64,000 nucleotides of DNA from Desulfocucumis palustris. Lineage in GTDB: Bacteria > Bacillota > Desulfotomaculia > Desulfotomaculales > Desulfocucumaceae. A model generated the notes under the pieces. It did no database searches. It worked only from the letters and a program-made list of their open reading frames with translations, and was not told the DNA's origin. The stretch is from the NCBI RefSeq assembly GCF_002933875.1, contig NZ_BFAV01000073.1, forward strand, positions 62,001-126,000. The letters are read 5' to 3'. Shown in pieces: positions 28,092 through 36,924 of the stretch. How positions within the stretch are numbered: position 1 is the first letter of the stretch; each line of letters starts with the position of its first letter. The position numbers and the translations under genes are program-made.

Positions 28092-28697
28092 TTACCGGGG
28101 CCTCAGGGCCAGAAAAACGAACCGGTCCGGTTTGTCTTCGAAAGTGATGTCAATAAAACCGGTATCCTCCAGCATGTATTTGAGTTCAGCGGCTGTGGGC
28201 AATAAGTCGCCGTCAACCGGCGGACCGAGGTTGCGGTGGGTGGCGTTTATTTCCTCCCGGCTGCTGGCGTGGCAGATTAACAGCCGGCCTCCGCTTTTAA
28301 GCACCCGGTGCATTACCCGCATGGCGCCCTTCTGGTCGGGAAAGTGAGGCAGAGCCCCGTTGCAAACGACGTAGTCATAACTGTTGTTTTCGTTATCCAG
28401 CGTCATGACGTCGGCCACCAGGAAACGCGCGTTGGCGCCGAAGTCCTTGCTCCTGGCTTTTTCAATCATTTGGGGAGCAAAGTCCACCCCGGTTACCGAG
28501 CCCTCCTGCCCGACCAATTCCAGCAGAATGGGGGTTAAAATGCCCGTGCCGCAGGCCACGTCCAGCACCGCGGCGCCCTTTGGAATGCCGCAATCTTTAA
28601 GAATTGCCCGCAGCTTGGCGGCCACCTCCGGTCCCATGATGGAGTCCCACCGGTCTGCCATGTCATCGAAAAAGTCCTTTAGCAGCATAAATTTCAC
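28092..28697 (-). CDS. UbiE-like SAM methyltransferase, last gene of the Znu-type operon
   Basis: 201 residues. It opens with the DFFDDMADRWDSIM type motif seen in UbiE/MenG-like proteins. Motif I VLDVACGTGILTPILLE, acidic residue VTGVDFAPQMIEKA, motif II/III DYVVCNGALPHF and VLKSGGRLLICHA. The sequence does not reveal whether it uses a quinone or another acceptor. The location at the end of a metal ABC transporter operon, and the presence of three further methyltransferases in like settings, argue for a transport-linked substrate. Confidence 0.83.
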   Translation of the reverse strand: MKFMLLKDFFDDMADRWDSIMGPEVAAKLRAILKDCGIPKGAAVLDVACGTGILTPILLELVGQEGSVTGVDFAPQMIEKARSKDFGANARFLVADVMTLDNENNSYDYVVCNGALPHFPDQKGAMRVMHRVLKSGGRLLICHASSREEINATHRNLGPPVDGDLLPTAAELKYMLEDTGFIDITFEDKPDRFVFLALRPR

Positions 28698-28706
28698 TCC
28701 CTCTAA

Positions 28707-29438
28707 TTACAAATCATACAGGCCGTTCAGAACTGTTTCCCGCAATACTTCACGTGGTTTGCCGTGCGTCCAGACCCGTCCTTCCTTCATTAAAACGACC
28801 CTGTTGCACAAGGCGGCGGCGGTTTTGTGCTCGTGGGTGACCATTAATGTGGTTAGCCCGCGGTCCCGGTGTATTTCATGCACCATGTGCATAATCTCCG
28901 TTCTGGCCCGGCGGTCCAGCCCGGTGGTAGGTTCGTCCAGCAGCAGGATTTCCGGTTCCTGGGCCAGTGCCCGGGCGATGGCCACCCGCTGCTGTTCGCC
29001 CCCCGAAAGGTGCCCGATGGGACGTTCGGCCAGATGAGTCATCCCCACCAGCCGCAACATTTTTTCCACTAACCGCCGGTCCGGGTCGCCGGGGCGGCGC
29101 AGCATGCCCAACTGGCCGTAGCGTCCCATCATGACCACTTCTTTAACGTTAACCGGCATCCTGGGGTCGATGTTGTGCACCTGGGGCACATAGCCGATTC
29201 TTTTGCGCAGCGCGGCCGGGAAGCCGCCGCCCGTGTCATAATTCAAAACCCGTACATTGCCCTGCAGCAGCTTGCCCAGTCCGTTTACCAGGGTGAGAAT
29301 AGTTGTTTTGCCGGCGCCGTTGGGCCCCATGATGCCCACCAGCTCGCCCCTTTTGATCTCCAGGGTGACTCCCTGCAGGGCCACGTCCTCCCGGTAAGAC
29401 ACCACCGCGTTTTGCAGGGAGATAATTGTCTCAGACAT
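28707..29438 (-). CDS. ATP-binding protein of a Znu/Mnt-type metal importer
   Basis: 243 residues: Walker A GPNGAGKTT, signature LSGGEQQRVAIARAL, Walker B ILLLDEPTTGLD, H-loop VTHEH. It groups with ZnuC/MntB-type ATPases. The gene is immediately downstream of the binding-protein gene on the reverse strand. Confidence 0.9.
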   Translation of the reverse strand: MSETIISLQNAVVSYREDVALQGVTLEIKRGELVGIMGPNGAGKTTILTLVNGLGKLLQGNVRVLNYDTGGGFPAALRKRIGYVPQVHNIDPRMPVNVKEVVMMGRYGQLGMLRRPGDPDRRLVEKMLRLVGMTHLAERPIGHLSGGEQQRVAIARALAQEPEILLLDEPTTGLDRRARTEIMHMVHEIHRDRGLTTLMVTHEHKTAAALCNRVVLMKEGRVWTHGKPREVLRETVLNGLYDL

Positions 29439-29446
29439 CGGCGCTC

Positions 29447-30331
29447 CTAAGGCAGCGTTTCCAGGAGCATATCCACGTTTTTGGCAATGGCTTGGGCCCA
29501 GGTGGCGGTATCCGGAATCCCGCCCGGGAAGTTGTTCAGGGTAAGCTGGGCGGCGCCGATTTCCCTGGCGATGCCGATGCCCGCTTCCTTGCCGCTTTGC
29601 AGGTTGTCGAGGACCAGAGTTACATTATTAGACTGTCCCAGTTTGATTAAATCCTCTATGTCCTTCGGGGACATATCTTCGGCCCGGCCGAAGATCCCGG
29701 CCACATTAAACCCGGCCCATTTGATAAACCCCGCCTGCATATCGTTTACCAGCACGTTAACCCGGCTTACACCGGCGTCGTCAAGACGTTTTTTCTGCTG
29801 GTCTCCCACTCGCTGCGTTTCTTCTTTCAGTTTGCCGGCGGCTTCCGTAAACGCCGCTTTGCTTTCCGGCCTGGCCGCCACCAAATCCGCGGTGATTTTG
29901 TCGATGGCTTCCATGCGTACCGGCGGCGCCATCCAGTTCCCTTCAATATCGTAAACCAATTTGTTTAAATTGGCGTTGCCGGCTGATTGGATCATGCCGT
30001 CGCTGAATTTTTCGCCCTGATAGTTGTGCAGCATGAAAAGGTCGGCGTCGGCCAGTACCTTCATATCCTCCGGTTTTACGTCAAAGTGTCCCGGGCACAT
30101 GGCGGGGGGGATTATGTTGATTACTTCCGCCTGGTCTCCGGCCACGGAGTTTACAATTTCAGCCAATAAAGAGGTGGTGGTCACCACCCGCAGCGGTTCG
30201 GCCTGTTGGGCGTCCTGCTGGTGGCCGGCGCCGCTGTTGCTGCCGCAGCCGGCCGATAACAGGGAGGCAATGACGACAACCAGCAAGGAAAACAATATTA
30301 AATTTCTTTTTCTCATCAGTAGCACCTCCAA
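29447..30331 (-). CDS. Divergent TroA/ZnuA-like metal-binding lipoprotein
   Basis: About 290 residues after a start at or near 30331; the RBS GGAGGTGC fits ATG 30316 well. Lipobox LLSAGCGSN. TroA-fold signatures are present (VVTTTSLLAEIVNSVAGD, LADADLFMLHN) but the usual DPHxxEP metal ligand motif is replaced by MCPGHFDVKPEDM, and the HPAFxYF motif by a region NDMQAGFIKWAGF without His. The set of ligands is thus not that of ZnuA or MntA. Zn/Mn specificity should not be assumed; a metal complex is possible. Confidence 0.85.
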   Translation of the reverse strand: MEVLLMRKRNLILFSLLVVVIASLLSAGCGSNSGAGHQQDAQQAEPLRVVTTTSLLAEIVNSVAGDQAEVINIIPPAMCPGHFDVKPEDMKVLADADLFMLHNYQGEKFSDGMIQSAGNANLNKLVYDIEGNWMAPPVRMEAIDKITADLVAARPESKAAFTEAAGKLKEETQRVGDQQKKRLDDAGVSRVNVLVNDMQAGFIKWAGFNVAGIFGRAEDMSPKDIEDLIKLGQSNNVTLVLDNLQSGKEAGIGIAREIGAAQLTLNNFPGGIPDTATWAQAIAKNVDMLLETLP

Positions 30332-30337
30332 TTTTCT

Positions 30338-31174
30338 TCAGAGACTATTATTAACGGACCACTTTTTTACCTTGCGCTTGGGTGAAAAAACGGTGGCGGC
30401 GACGAATATCAGCGTGGAGACCAGGACAATGGCGGCGCCGCTGGGGAAATGAAACAGGTAGGAGGACATGAGGCCCAGCCAGGTTGAAATAACACCAAAT
30501 ACCGCCGCCAGAATGAACATTTTGCGCAAGCTGTACGTTAACTGGTAGGCCGCCGCGGCGGGGTTGAGAATCAGGTTGAACACCAGCAGGCCGCCGATGC
30601 TGCCTAGGGAGACCGTAATGGCCGAACCGGTTAAAATAAGCAGGGCGTAAAAGATCAGGTTGGCCGGCAGCCCTATGGCCAGCGCCAGTTCCCGGTGAAA
30701 AATAACCGCCTGGATTTCTTTGAAAAACAATATTATGAGCAGCACAATAATGAAAGCCACAATGAACAGCAGGTACAAATCAGCCCGGGTAACTGTAAGT
30801 ATGCTGCCCCATAACAGTTCCAGGGCCTCTGTTTTGGGACCCGGGATAACGCCCATGAACAGGAAAGCCAGTCCCATGGTCAGAGAGAATACGATGCCTA
30901 TGGGAGTATCGGTATTTAACTCTCCCCGGTCGGCCAGGGGGCCGATAACGGCCACCGCCGCCAGGCTGAAGAGGAAAGCTCCCGCTTCAGGGCTGAAGCC
31001 CAGCAGAGTTCCCAGCAGGGCGCCGGCAAAAGCCGCGTGGGCAATGGCCACTCCGATGAAGGAGAGATTCATGGTTACCACCAGCACACCGATGAGAGAA
31101 CAGGCCGCGCCGCCAAGACAGCCGGCCAGAATGGCGTTTTGCATGAATTCATATTGCAGGATGGAAAAATCCAG
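30338..31174 (-). CDS. Permease of the Znu-type metal importer
   Basis: ZnuB/MntC-like, 6-9 membrane helices, with family motifs (GVAIAHAAFAGALLG, GSIGGLLVFNLILNPAAAAYQL). The frame is open to 31258, which would overlap the preceding gene by 83 bases. The RBS-like GGGAG at the end of that gene points to CTG 31174; ATG 31144 is the other option. Coupled to the ATPase and binding protein downstream. Confidence 0.87.
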   Translation of the reverse strand: MDFSILQYEFMQNAILAGCLGGAACSLIGVLVVTMNLSFIGVAIAHAAFAGALLGTLLGFSPEAGAFLFSLAAVAVIGPLADRGELNTDTPIGIVFSLTMGLAFLFMGVIPGPKTEALELLWGSILTVTRADLYLLFIVAFIIVLLIILFFKEIQAVIFHRELALAIGLPANLIFYALLILTGSAITVSLGSIGGLLVFNLILNPAAAAYQLTYSLRKMFILAAVFGVISTWLGLMSSYLFHFPSGAAIVLVSTLIFVAATVFSPKRKVKKWSVNNSL

Positions 31175-31175
31175 T

Positions 31176-32255
31176 TTACTCAGCTCCCGTTTTTTTGGTG
31201 CCGATAATAATCTTTGAGTCCAGGGTATCGCCGATTTTCGACAATGGGTAACCGGCAAAATCCGGAGCCTGGTGGATTTCTATAATGTTGAAATACTCCT
31301 GCAATAACGCCAGGTAGTCTTCAAAAAACAAGTCTCCGGCAAAGGAGTACACGCGGTTCTCTTTGGCCGCGCCGGCAAACCCGGTCAGGCTCCATTCCAT
31401 GTCCAGCAGCGCGCTTTTTGAATATTCCTCCGGGCTGTAGAAGCAGTGTTTGTTTATGAAAAGACCGCCTTCATTCATGCAAGAATATATCTTCGGCACC
31501 AGGTGTCTGTTCTTGCCCCCGGGATTGGAGGCAAAGAACACCACGTCATAGCCTTCAGCCAGGTCATCTTGGAAAAAATTGCCCTGGAGCACTTCCACCC
31601 GGTTAGCCCGGAATTCTTTGATGTATTGGCGGGTATCTTGGGCAACGTCCGGGAAGTCATAAACATAGGCCCGGATATTGGGGTTGGCCGCGGCGAAGGC
31701 GATGGCGTACAATCCGTGCCCTCCGCCCAGATCAAGCAGCTTTCTTGCTTTTTCAAACTCCACGCACCGGGTTACCAGGCCGACCGTCCTTTGCAGTTCT
31801 CCGCACAGCGCTTCCCGGGCCAGTGAATGAATCAAGTTGTTGGCGAAATACTGTTCTTCACTGGCGACAATGGGTCCGCTTTGGAGTATGCCGGGTAACT
31901 GTTCCCACAGTTTTAAACCGTTGGCCAGGTTTAATATGACTTCGCGCTGGTGCAGGGGAGAGCCGGCTGTTAAATAAGTGCTGCTGAGGTCCGAGTTTTT
32001 ATAACAGCCCTTCTCCCTGACGATTAAGCCCAGCGATACCAGAATCCGGCACAGGTTTTCGGTCAATCCGGGGTCTGTGCCCAGTGTTTCCGCCAGTTCC
32101 TCCGGGGTCCTGGGGACGGTTAGCTGTTCAAAAACACGCATCTCCAGGGCGGCTTTAAGAGCGGTAAACTTTTTATAACCGTCCGCACAATCATGCAGTA
32201 TTTCCATTAACGGTTTTGCACTTGTGCCGGGCTCGCTTTTTAAGCAGCTGTCCAA
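31176..32255 (-). CDS. O-methyltransferase of the acetylserotonin/hydroxyneurosporene type
   Basis: 359 residues. N-terminal winged-helix dimerisation domain (LGTDPGLTENLCRILVSLGL, KNSDLSSTYL), then the SAM fold: LLDLGGGHGLYAIAFAAANP, YVYDFPDVAQDTRQYI, VEVLQGNFFQDDL, DVVFFASNPGG. This family methylates small-molecule hydroxyl, thiol or carbon groups, often in secondary metabolism. It lies between a flavodoxin gene and the metal permease gene. A small metal ligand is a plausible substrate (inference). Confidence 0.85.
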   Translation of the reverse strand: MDSCLKSEPGTSAKPLMEILHDCADGYKKFTALKAALEMRVFEQLTVPRTPEELAETLGTDPGLTENLCRILVSLGLIVREKGCYKNSDLSSTYLTAGSPLHQREVILNLANGLKLWEQLPGILQSGPIVASEEQYFANNLIHSLAREALCGELQRTVGLVTRCVEFEKARKLLDLGGGHGLYAIAFAAANPNIRAYVYDFPDVAQDTRQYIKEFRANRVEVLQGNFFQDDLAEGYDVVFFASNPGGKNRHLVPKIYSCMNEGGLFINKHCFYSPEEYSKSALLDMEWSLTGFAGAAKENRVYSFAGDLFFEDYLALLQEYFNIIEIHQAPDFAGYPLSKIGDTLDSKIIIGTKKTGAE

Positions 32256-32291
32256 TGATTTTTACCGTCCTTGTGGTAAATTTATTTATTG

Positions 32292-32780
32292 TTATGCGCC
32301 AAATAATTCAACTGCTTTTTGGGCTATGCGCTGCCCAAAAATATAACACAGGCTTTCACCCTGTTCATAATGTCCCTGTATCGCCACAGCCCCCAAATGA
32401 ATGTACGGGCGCCCGCAGCCGGTGCCGCTGGAATAGACCAGCATTCCTTTGGTGACAAGATGGTCGATAACGGTGGAAAGGGCTGTGTGGGCGCCTCCCT
32501 GCAAACCGTTGGCCGTGGCAAAAACCGCTCCCAGCTTGCCTCCCAGGTTATACTCATGGGATTGATCAAACCATTTTTTTAACTGCCAGCAAGTATTGGC
32601 AAAATAGGTCGGGGTGCCGAAAACTACGGCCTTGCTTTCGTTCAGGAATTCATCGTCAACAGCGTCCAGGGAAAATATCCCCACTTCCACACCAGGCACT
32701 GTTTCCAGGCCTGATTTAACCACCTCCGCCATTTTCCGCGTATTGCCCGTCTGACTGAAATACAGGATTGAAATTTTCAT
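32292..32780 (-). CDS. Flavodoxin-like protein (WrbA/NAD(P)H oxidoreductase type)
   Basis: 162 residues, FMN phosphate loop SQTGNTRKM at the N-terminus, VVFGTPTYFANTCWQLKKWF, and FATANGLQGGAHTALSTV. Family members carry electrons or reduce quinones and, in some cases, ferric chelates. First gene of the reverse operon, 36 bases before the O-methyltransferase. A reductase for a metal or chelate entering through the linked transporter is a fair guess. Confidence 0.87.
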   Translation of the reverse strand: MKISILYFSQTGNTRKMAEVVKSGLETVPGVEVGIFSLDAVDDEFLNESKAVVFGTPTYFANTCWQLKKWFDQSHEYNLGGKLGAVFATANGLQGGAHTALSTVIDHLVTKGMLVYSSGTGCGRPYIHLGAVAIQGHYEQGESLCYIFGQRIAQKAVELFGA

Positions 32781-32930
32781 TGTTTTTCCAATGACTCCTT
32801 TCCCCAGTTTTTTTCGTTTATTCCGCCGGTTTCCACAGATCCCGGCGGGTTCACGCCTGCCGTGAACAGCTTTTCCATTCTTTTAAAATGCCTGATAGAT
32901 TCATGCGCATGTCTTCCTTGTGGGGAATGC

Positions 32931-32975
32931 AAAAAGGCTAAGACGCAGCTGCGACAGCAACTGCATTTTAGCCTT
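32931..32975 (-). terminator. Leader terminator/attenuator before the reverse metal operon
   Basis: On the reverse strand AAGGCTAA pairs with TTAGCCTT around an inner GCAG-rich stem and is followed by TTTTT. It lies about 115-160 bases below the promoter and some 150 bases before the flavodoxin gene. The sequence CATGAAGGCT at its start resembles those at the other two transport leaders. Confidence 0.7.
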
Positions 32976-33095
32976 CATGACAAAATTATAAATATTAAAT
33001 ATTAATAATTATTTTATTTTTTTACCGGCGAGGTATAAGGTTCATGCAGACTTCGTATCCGCAATACCCATTTCTTATGGACATACTTCACCATA

Positions 33096-33124
33096 ACTAT
33101 AGCATCATCTCCACCCGGTGTCAA
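33096..33124 (-). promoter_or_regulatory. Promoter of the reverse metal operon
   Basis: On the reverse strand TTGACA (33124-33119), 17 bases, TATAGT (33101-33096). The leader to the first gene is about 310 bases long with an AT-rich middle section. Confidence 0.75.
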
Positions 33125-33212
33125 TTTTTATACCTTTGGCTTGAATGAGATGGAAATGCGCATATAAAAGCGTACAGGGCTTTTGTGCCGATAAAGTTGT
33201 CTGAAAAAGCGG

Positions 33213-33242
33213 TTGAAAGAAAAGCAGGGCTTATGCTATAAT
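33213..33242 (+). promoter_or_regulatory. Promoter of the exporter-fold ABC/FecBCD-type operon
   Basis: TTGAAA (33213-33218), 18 bases, TATAAT (33237-33242). It is divergent from the reverse-operon promoter about 90 bases away. The leader to the first gene is about 185 bases. Confidence 0.75.
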
Positions 33243-33376
33243 CCTTTTACTGAAACAAAAGACGGCAATATATCATAAAACCACGAAGGTTGGAGATATT
33301 CGCCGGGAAAGGATTCTTTTTCCGGTACGCCGGTTTCAACGGATTTGTCGGGGAAACGACTTTACATGCTACGAAG

Positions 33377-33406
33377 GCATACGTTATCGTATGCTTTTTC
33401 TTTTTT
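33377..33406 (+). terminator. Leader terminator/attenuator before the ABC pair
   Basis: GCATACG-TTAT-CGTATGC followed by TTTTTCTTTTTT, about 35 bases before the first gene. Upstream the leader can fold a small hairpin AACC-ACGAA-GGTT (33289-33301) and a CCGG-rich hairpin. GCTACGAAGGC leads straight into the terminator stem, so alternate pairing is possible. Confidence 0.75.
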
Positions 33407-33433
33407 GCTTTCTAAGAGGAGAACTTATTTCGA

Positions 33434-35191
33434 ATGCTTTTAATCAACAAGACTTTACTTAAAATGTCCAAAGGCTTCCGGGGCTATATCGCGCTGATCG
33501 CCCTGCTGAAGCTGCTGACCCTTGCGGGTATCGCCATGTTCGCCCAGAGCATATCCGGATTTCTAGGAGGGCTTTTCGATCCCGGCTCCGTTGATTTCCG
33601 GGAATCGGTGCGTACCGCCTTTGTTTCAGCGGTGATCATACTCATCAGCGAAGTCCTGATCGGCGACGTCGAATACAGATGTACCGCAAAGTCGCGCATT
33701 GTATTGCGGGAGCGGATTTTTTCAAAAATACTTCTCCTGGACGTCGGTAACATTGAAAAAATGGGCACGACCCACGCCGTGGCTGCGGCTGTTGACGGCA
33801 TTGAAGCCATGCAGATCTATTACAGCAAATATTTGCCGGGGTTGATCTACTGTGCCATTTCGCCCTTCTATCTATTCTGGAAGCTGAAGGAGGCCTCATT
33901 TACCGCCGCCCTTTTTCTGCTGATTGTGTCTTTGATACTTCTGCCGGCCAACAACTTTTTCCGCTCCGTGGTGCGAAAGCTAAAGGACAGCTACTGGGTG
34001 AGTTTCCTCAATTTGACCGGATATTATCTTGAGAGCCTTTACGGGCTGACGACGATCATGCTGTTCGGGAGGGACAGGGAGCGGGCCGGGATCCTGGAGA
34101 CAAAAACCGGCGACTTCTGCCGGAAAATTATGGGCATTATGAGGCTGAACTTCAAGGCGTTTCTCTTTTCCGATCTGGTTATTTACTCTTCGGTGTTTAT
34201 CACCGTATTGATGGTCACGGCGCAGCTTTCAAAAGGGGAAATATCCCTGGCTTCCGCCCTTTTGACACTGATGCTGGGCTACGGCTTTTTCGGCTCGATA
34301 CGTATCCTGATGCATTCCTCGCACCAGGCACTGGCCGGCGTCGCGGCGTCACAGAACCTTTCCCGGATATTTGACATTGATACGGGCAGGCCTTCCAAAC
34401 CCTTTGTACAGAAGGAAGAATCCGACGGATTTGTCGGAATACGCCTTGAGAACGTGGAATACTCCTATGAAGACCGGGACGGTGTTTTAAACAACGTTTC
34501 CATCGACATTGAACGCGGTAAGACCACTGCCCTGGTTGGCCAATCAGGAAGCGGAAAAACCACCGTGTCGGGGATTTTAATGCGGTTTTTCGATCCGCAG
34601 TCCGGAGAGATCCGCTTCGAGGGGACCGACTATGCCTGTTATGAGCCCGGTGAGCTGCGTAAGAAGATTATCATGGTGCCCCAGTTTGTCAGTATTTTTT
34701 CAGGTACCATCGAAGACAACCTGCTGGTTGCCAAGCCTGACGCAACCATTGAGGAAATGCACAAAGCTCTGGAGTTGGCGCGTCTTAAGGACTGGGTGAC
34801 AGGCCTGCCCGACGGGCTGAAAACCGACGTGGGCGATGCGGGAGCAAAGCTTTCCGGCGGACAGCGGCAAAAAATAGGAATAGCCCGTGTCCTTCTCGGC
34901 AATGCCCAATATATCATTTTTGATGAGGCGACCTCGAGCGTTGATTTTGAGAGCGAACGAGAAATATGGGCGTGCATCGGGGAGCTTTCCAGGATGCGGA
35001 CGCTGGTTGTAATATCCCACAGGCTTTCCACAATACGCCGGGCGGACAGGATCTATGTCCTTTCCGGCGGGAAAGTCGCGGAGCGCGGCTCCCACGAAAA
35101 GCTCATGGAGCAAAACGGAATTTATACAAATCTGGTATCCGAGCAGGCGGTTTTAGAGGCCCGTGGCGTCAACGGCGAGGTGGCGGTATGA
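33434..35191 (+). CDS. Exporter-fold ABC protein, subunit 1
   Basis: 585 residues: six-helix membrane domain (about 1-310), then ABC domain with Walker A GQSGSGKTT, signature LSGGQRQKIGIARVLLG and Walker B YIIFDEATSSVD. Paired with the next gene as a heterodimer, like CydDC, IrtAB or YbtPQ. Next to a FecBCD-type importer and a methyltransferase, siderophore/metallophore passage in either direction is more probable than lipid or drug export. ATG 33434 with AGAGGAG upstream. Confidence 0.87.
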   Translation: MLLINKTLLKMSKGFRGYIALIALLKLLTLAGIAMFAQSISGFLGGLFDPGSVDFRESVRTAFVSAVIILISEVLIGDVEYRCTAKSRIVLRERIFSKILLLDVGNIEKMGTTHAVAAAVDGIEAMQIYYSKYLPGLIYCAISPFYLFWKLKEASFTAALFLLIVSLILLPANNFFRSVVRKLKDSYWVSFLNLTGYYLESLYGLTTIMLFGRDRERAGILETKTGDFCRKIMGIMRLNFKAFLFSDLVIYSSVFITVLMVTAQLSKGEISLASALLTLMLGYGFFGSIRILMHSSHQALAGVAASQNLSRIFDIDTGRPSKPFVQKEESDGFVGIRLENVEYSYEDRDGVLNNVSIDIERGKTTALVGQSGSGKTTVSGILMRFFDPQSGEIRFEGTDYACYEPGELRKKIIMVPQFVSIFSGTIEDNLLVAKPDATIEEMHKALELARLKDWVTGLPDGLKTDVGDAGAKLSGGQRQKIGIARVLLGNAQYIIFDEATSSVDFESEREIWACIGELSRMRTLVVISHRLSTIRRADRIYVLSGGKVAERGSHEKLMEQNGIYTNLVSEQAVLEARGVNGEVAV

Positions 35192-36846
35192 AAAAGAGAA
35201 AATACGGTTTAATGCAGACCACGGGCAGGCTTTTGGCCATGGCGGCCCCTGTCAAGGGATTGCTTACCGTTTCAACCCTTGCCAGCATTCTCGGAAACCT
35301 GGGGCATATCGGGCTTTTGGGGTTTGGCTCAATGATGATCATGCGGGGCGCCGGATTTACCGGGTCCGGTTCATTGGTTTTATGGGGGGCGCTGACACTT
35401 TTCTGTTCCGTACTGATTTTTGCCTGCAGGTATATTGAAGGTTATGTCTCCCATGCGGCCGCCTACAAGCTTCTGTCTTATATGCGGGTGGATATGTTCA
35501 AAACCCTGAGCAAACTTGCGCCGGCCTGCCTCGTGGACAGGCACAAGGGCGACATTCTCTCGGTGGCCATCTCGGATATAGAGATTATTGAGGTGTTTTT
35601 CGCCCACACCATCGGCCCCCTGTTCACAGTCATACTCCTGCCGGCGGTAACGCTCTGCGTTGCCGCCGCCATTGCTCCCCTGTTTGTTCCGGCCCTTCTG
35701 CCAATTTACATAATTATCTGTGTCCTTTTCCCCATCGCTGCCGTCAGGCTGGGAAGAAACGCCGGGATGGCATACCGGCAGCGGGTGGGAGAGCTCAAGT
35801 CTCTTACCATTGAAAGCGTAATGGGATTAAAGGATATCCAGATCTTCGGATTCGGTCAAAGGCGCATCGATATGGTACAGGATAAGACGGCGGAGATCAA
35901 CAAGGTTAGCCGCCTGCTTACCATGCACCGGCAGATCGTGACCTCGGCGCCGACTTTCTTCGTATACCTGGCGCGTATCCTTGTCATTTCAGTCGCCGCC
36001 TATCTTGCCGCTACCGGAGACCATGACCCTGTGGGTGTGATCGCGCTTTCCTTTGTGGTTTCCGCATCCTTTTCATCCACCCAGTCTCTTACCACGGTAA
36101 TATCCTCTTTATTGGAAGCCTATGCCGCGGCGGAGCGCCTTTTTGTATTGGAGGACATGCAGCCGGAGGTGGTCGAGGCGGAAAATCCGGTGATGTTCCA
36201 CAAAATAGAGCGTGTCGAATTTGATAACGTAACATTCCGGTACAGTACGGAACGGGGCAAGGTTTTGGATGGATTCAACCTGACGCTGAGCGCCGGCGAG
36301 AAACTGGGGATATCCGGGGAAAGCGGCATCGGCAAGTCGACCGTCATACGCCTGCTGCTCCGGTTTTGGGAGCCGACCTCAGGCGAGATCCGCATCAACG
36401 GCATCCCGCTAAAGGAAATATCCCTGGCCTGTCTCAGGGAGCGCATATCCATGCTGGAACAGGAAACCTTCATTTTTAACGACACGGTTGCCGCCAATAT
36501 TGCCGTGGGGAAAGAAGGAGCGACCCTTCAAGAAGTAATGGCCTCGGCAAAACGGGCGCAAATCCATGACTTTATCATGACTTTGCCGGACGGTTATGCT
36601 ACCCAAATGGGGGAAATGGGCGGCAGGCTTTCCGGCGGCGAGCGGCAGCGCATCGGCATCGCCCGGGCCATGCTGCGGGATCCGGATATATTGATAATGG
36701 ACGAGCCCACAAGCAATCTTGATGTGCTCAACGAAAAAGAGATGCTGAAGACCCTGGAGGACGAATACGGAGATAAGACTCTTTTCATCGTTTCGCACCG
36801 CTCCTCCACCCTGACGGGCTGTTCAAGGATCATTCACCTGGGTTAA
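35188..36846 (+). CDS. Exporter-fold ABC protein, subunit 2
   Basis: 552 residues from ATG 35188, whose ATGA overlaps the preceding stop; the frame is open back to 34966 but this would overlap the upstream gene by 226 bases. Six membrane helices, Walker A GESGIGKST, signature LSGGERQRIGIARAML, Walker B ILIMDEPTSNLD, then VSHRSS. Its helices differ from those of subunit 1, supporting a heterodimer. Translational coupling suggests equal amounts. Confidence 0.88.
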   Translation: MKKRKYGLMQTTGRLLAMAAPVKGLLTVSTLASILGNLGHIGLLGFGSMMIMRGAGFTGSGSLVLWGALTLFCSVLIFACRYIEGYVSHAAAYKLLSYMRVDMFKTLSKLAPACLVDRHKGDILSVAISDIEIIEVFFAHTIGPLFTVILLPAVTLCVAAAIAPLFVPALLPIYIIICVLFPIAAVRLGRNAGMAYRQRVGELKSLTIESVMGLKDIQIFGFGQRRIDMVQDKTAEINKVSRLLTMHRQIVTSAPTFFVYLARILVISVAAYLAATGDHDPVGVIALSFVVSASFSSTQSLTTVISSLLEAYAAAERLFVLEDMQPEVVEAENPVMFHKIERVEFDNVTFRYSTERGKVLDGFNLTLSAGEKLGISGESGIGKSTVIRLLLRFWEPTSGEIRINGIPLKEISLACLRERISMLEQETFIFNDTVAANIAVGKEGATLQEVMASAKRAQIHDFIMTLPDGYATQMGEMGGRLSGGERQRIGIARAMLRDPDILIMDEPTSNLDVLNEKEMLKTLEDEYGDKTLFIVSHRSSTLTGCSRIIHLG

Positions 36847-36924
36847 TCATTTATTTAATAATAGTTTTATCCAAACCTGATAAACCGGTTTGGATCTGCT
36901 TAAAATTTTTTATGGAGGTGTTTT

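Noticed and set aside
33248-33433. Cobalamin, TPP, SAM or c-di-GMP riboswitch before the ABC pair
   Set aside because: I searched by eye for the conserved cores of these classes and did not find them; only a generic attenuator and a shared small hairpin can be supported.
34966-35187. Upstream extension of the second exporter-fold ABC subunit
   Set aside because: It would overlap the first subunit by over 200 bases; ATG 35188 with stop overlap is standard for such pairs.
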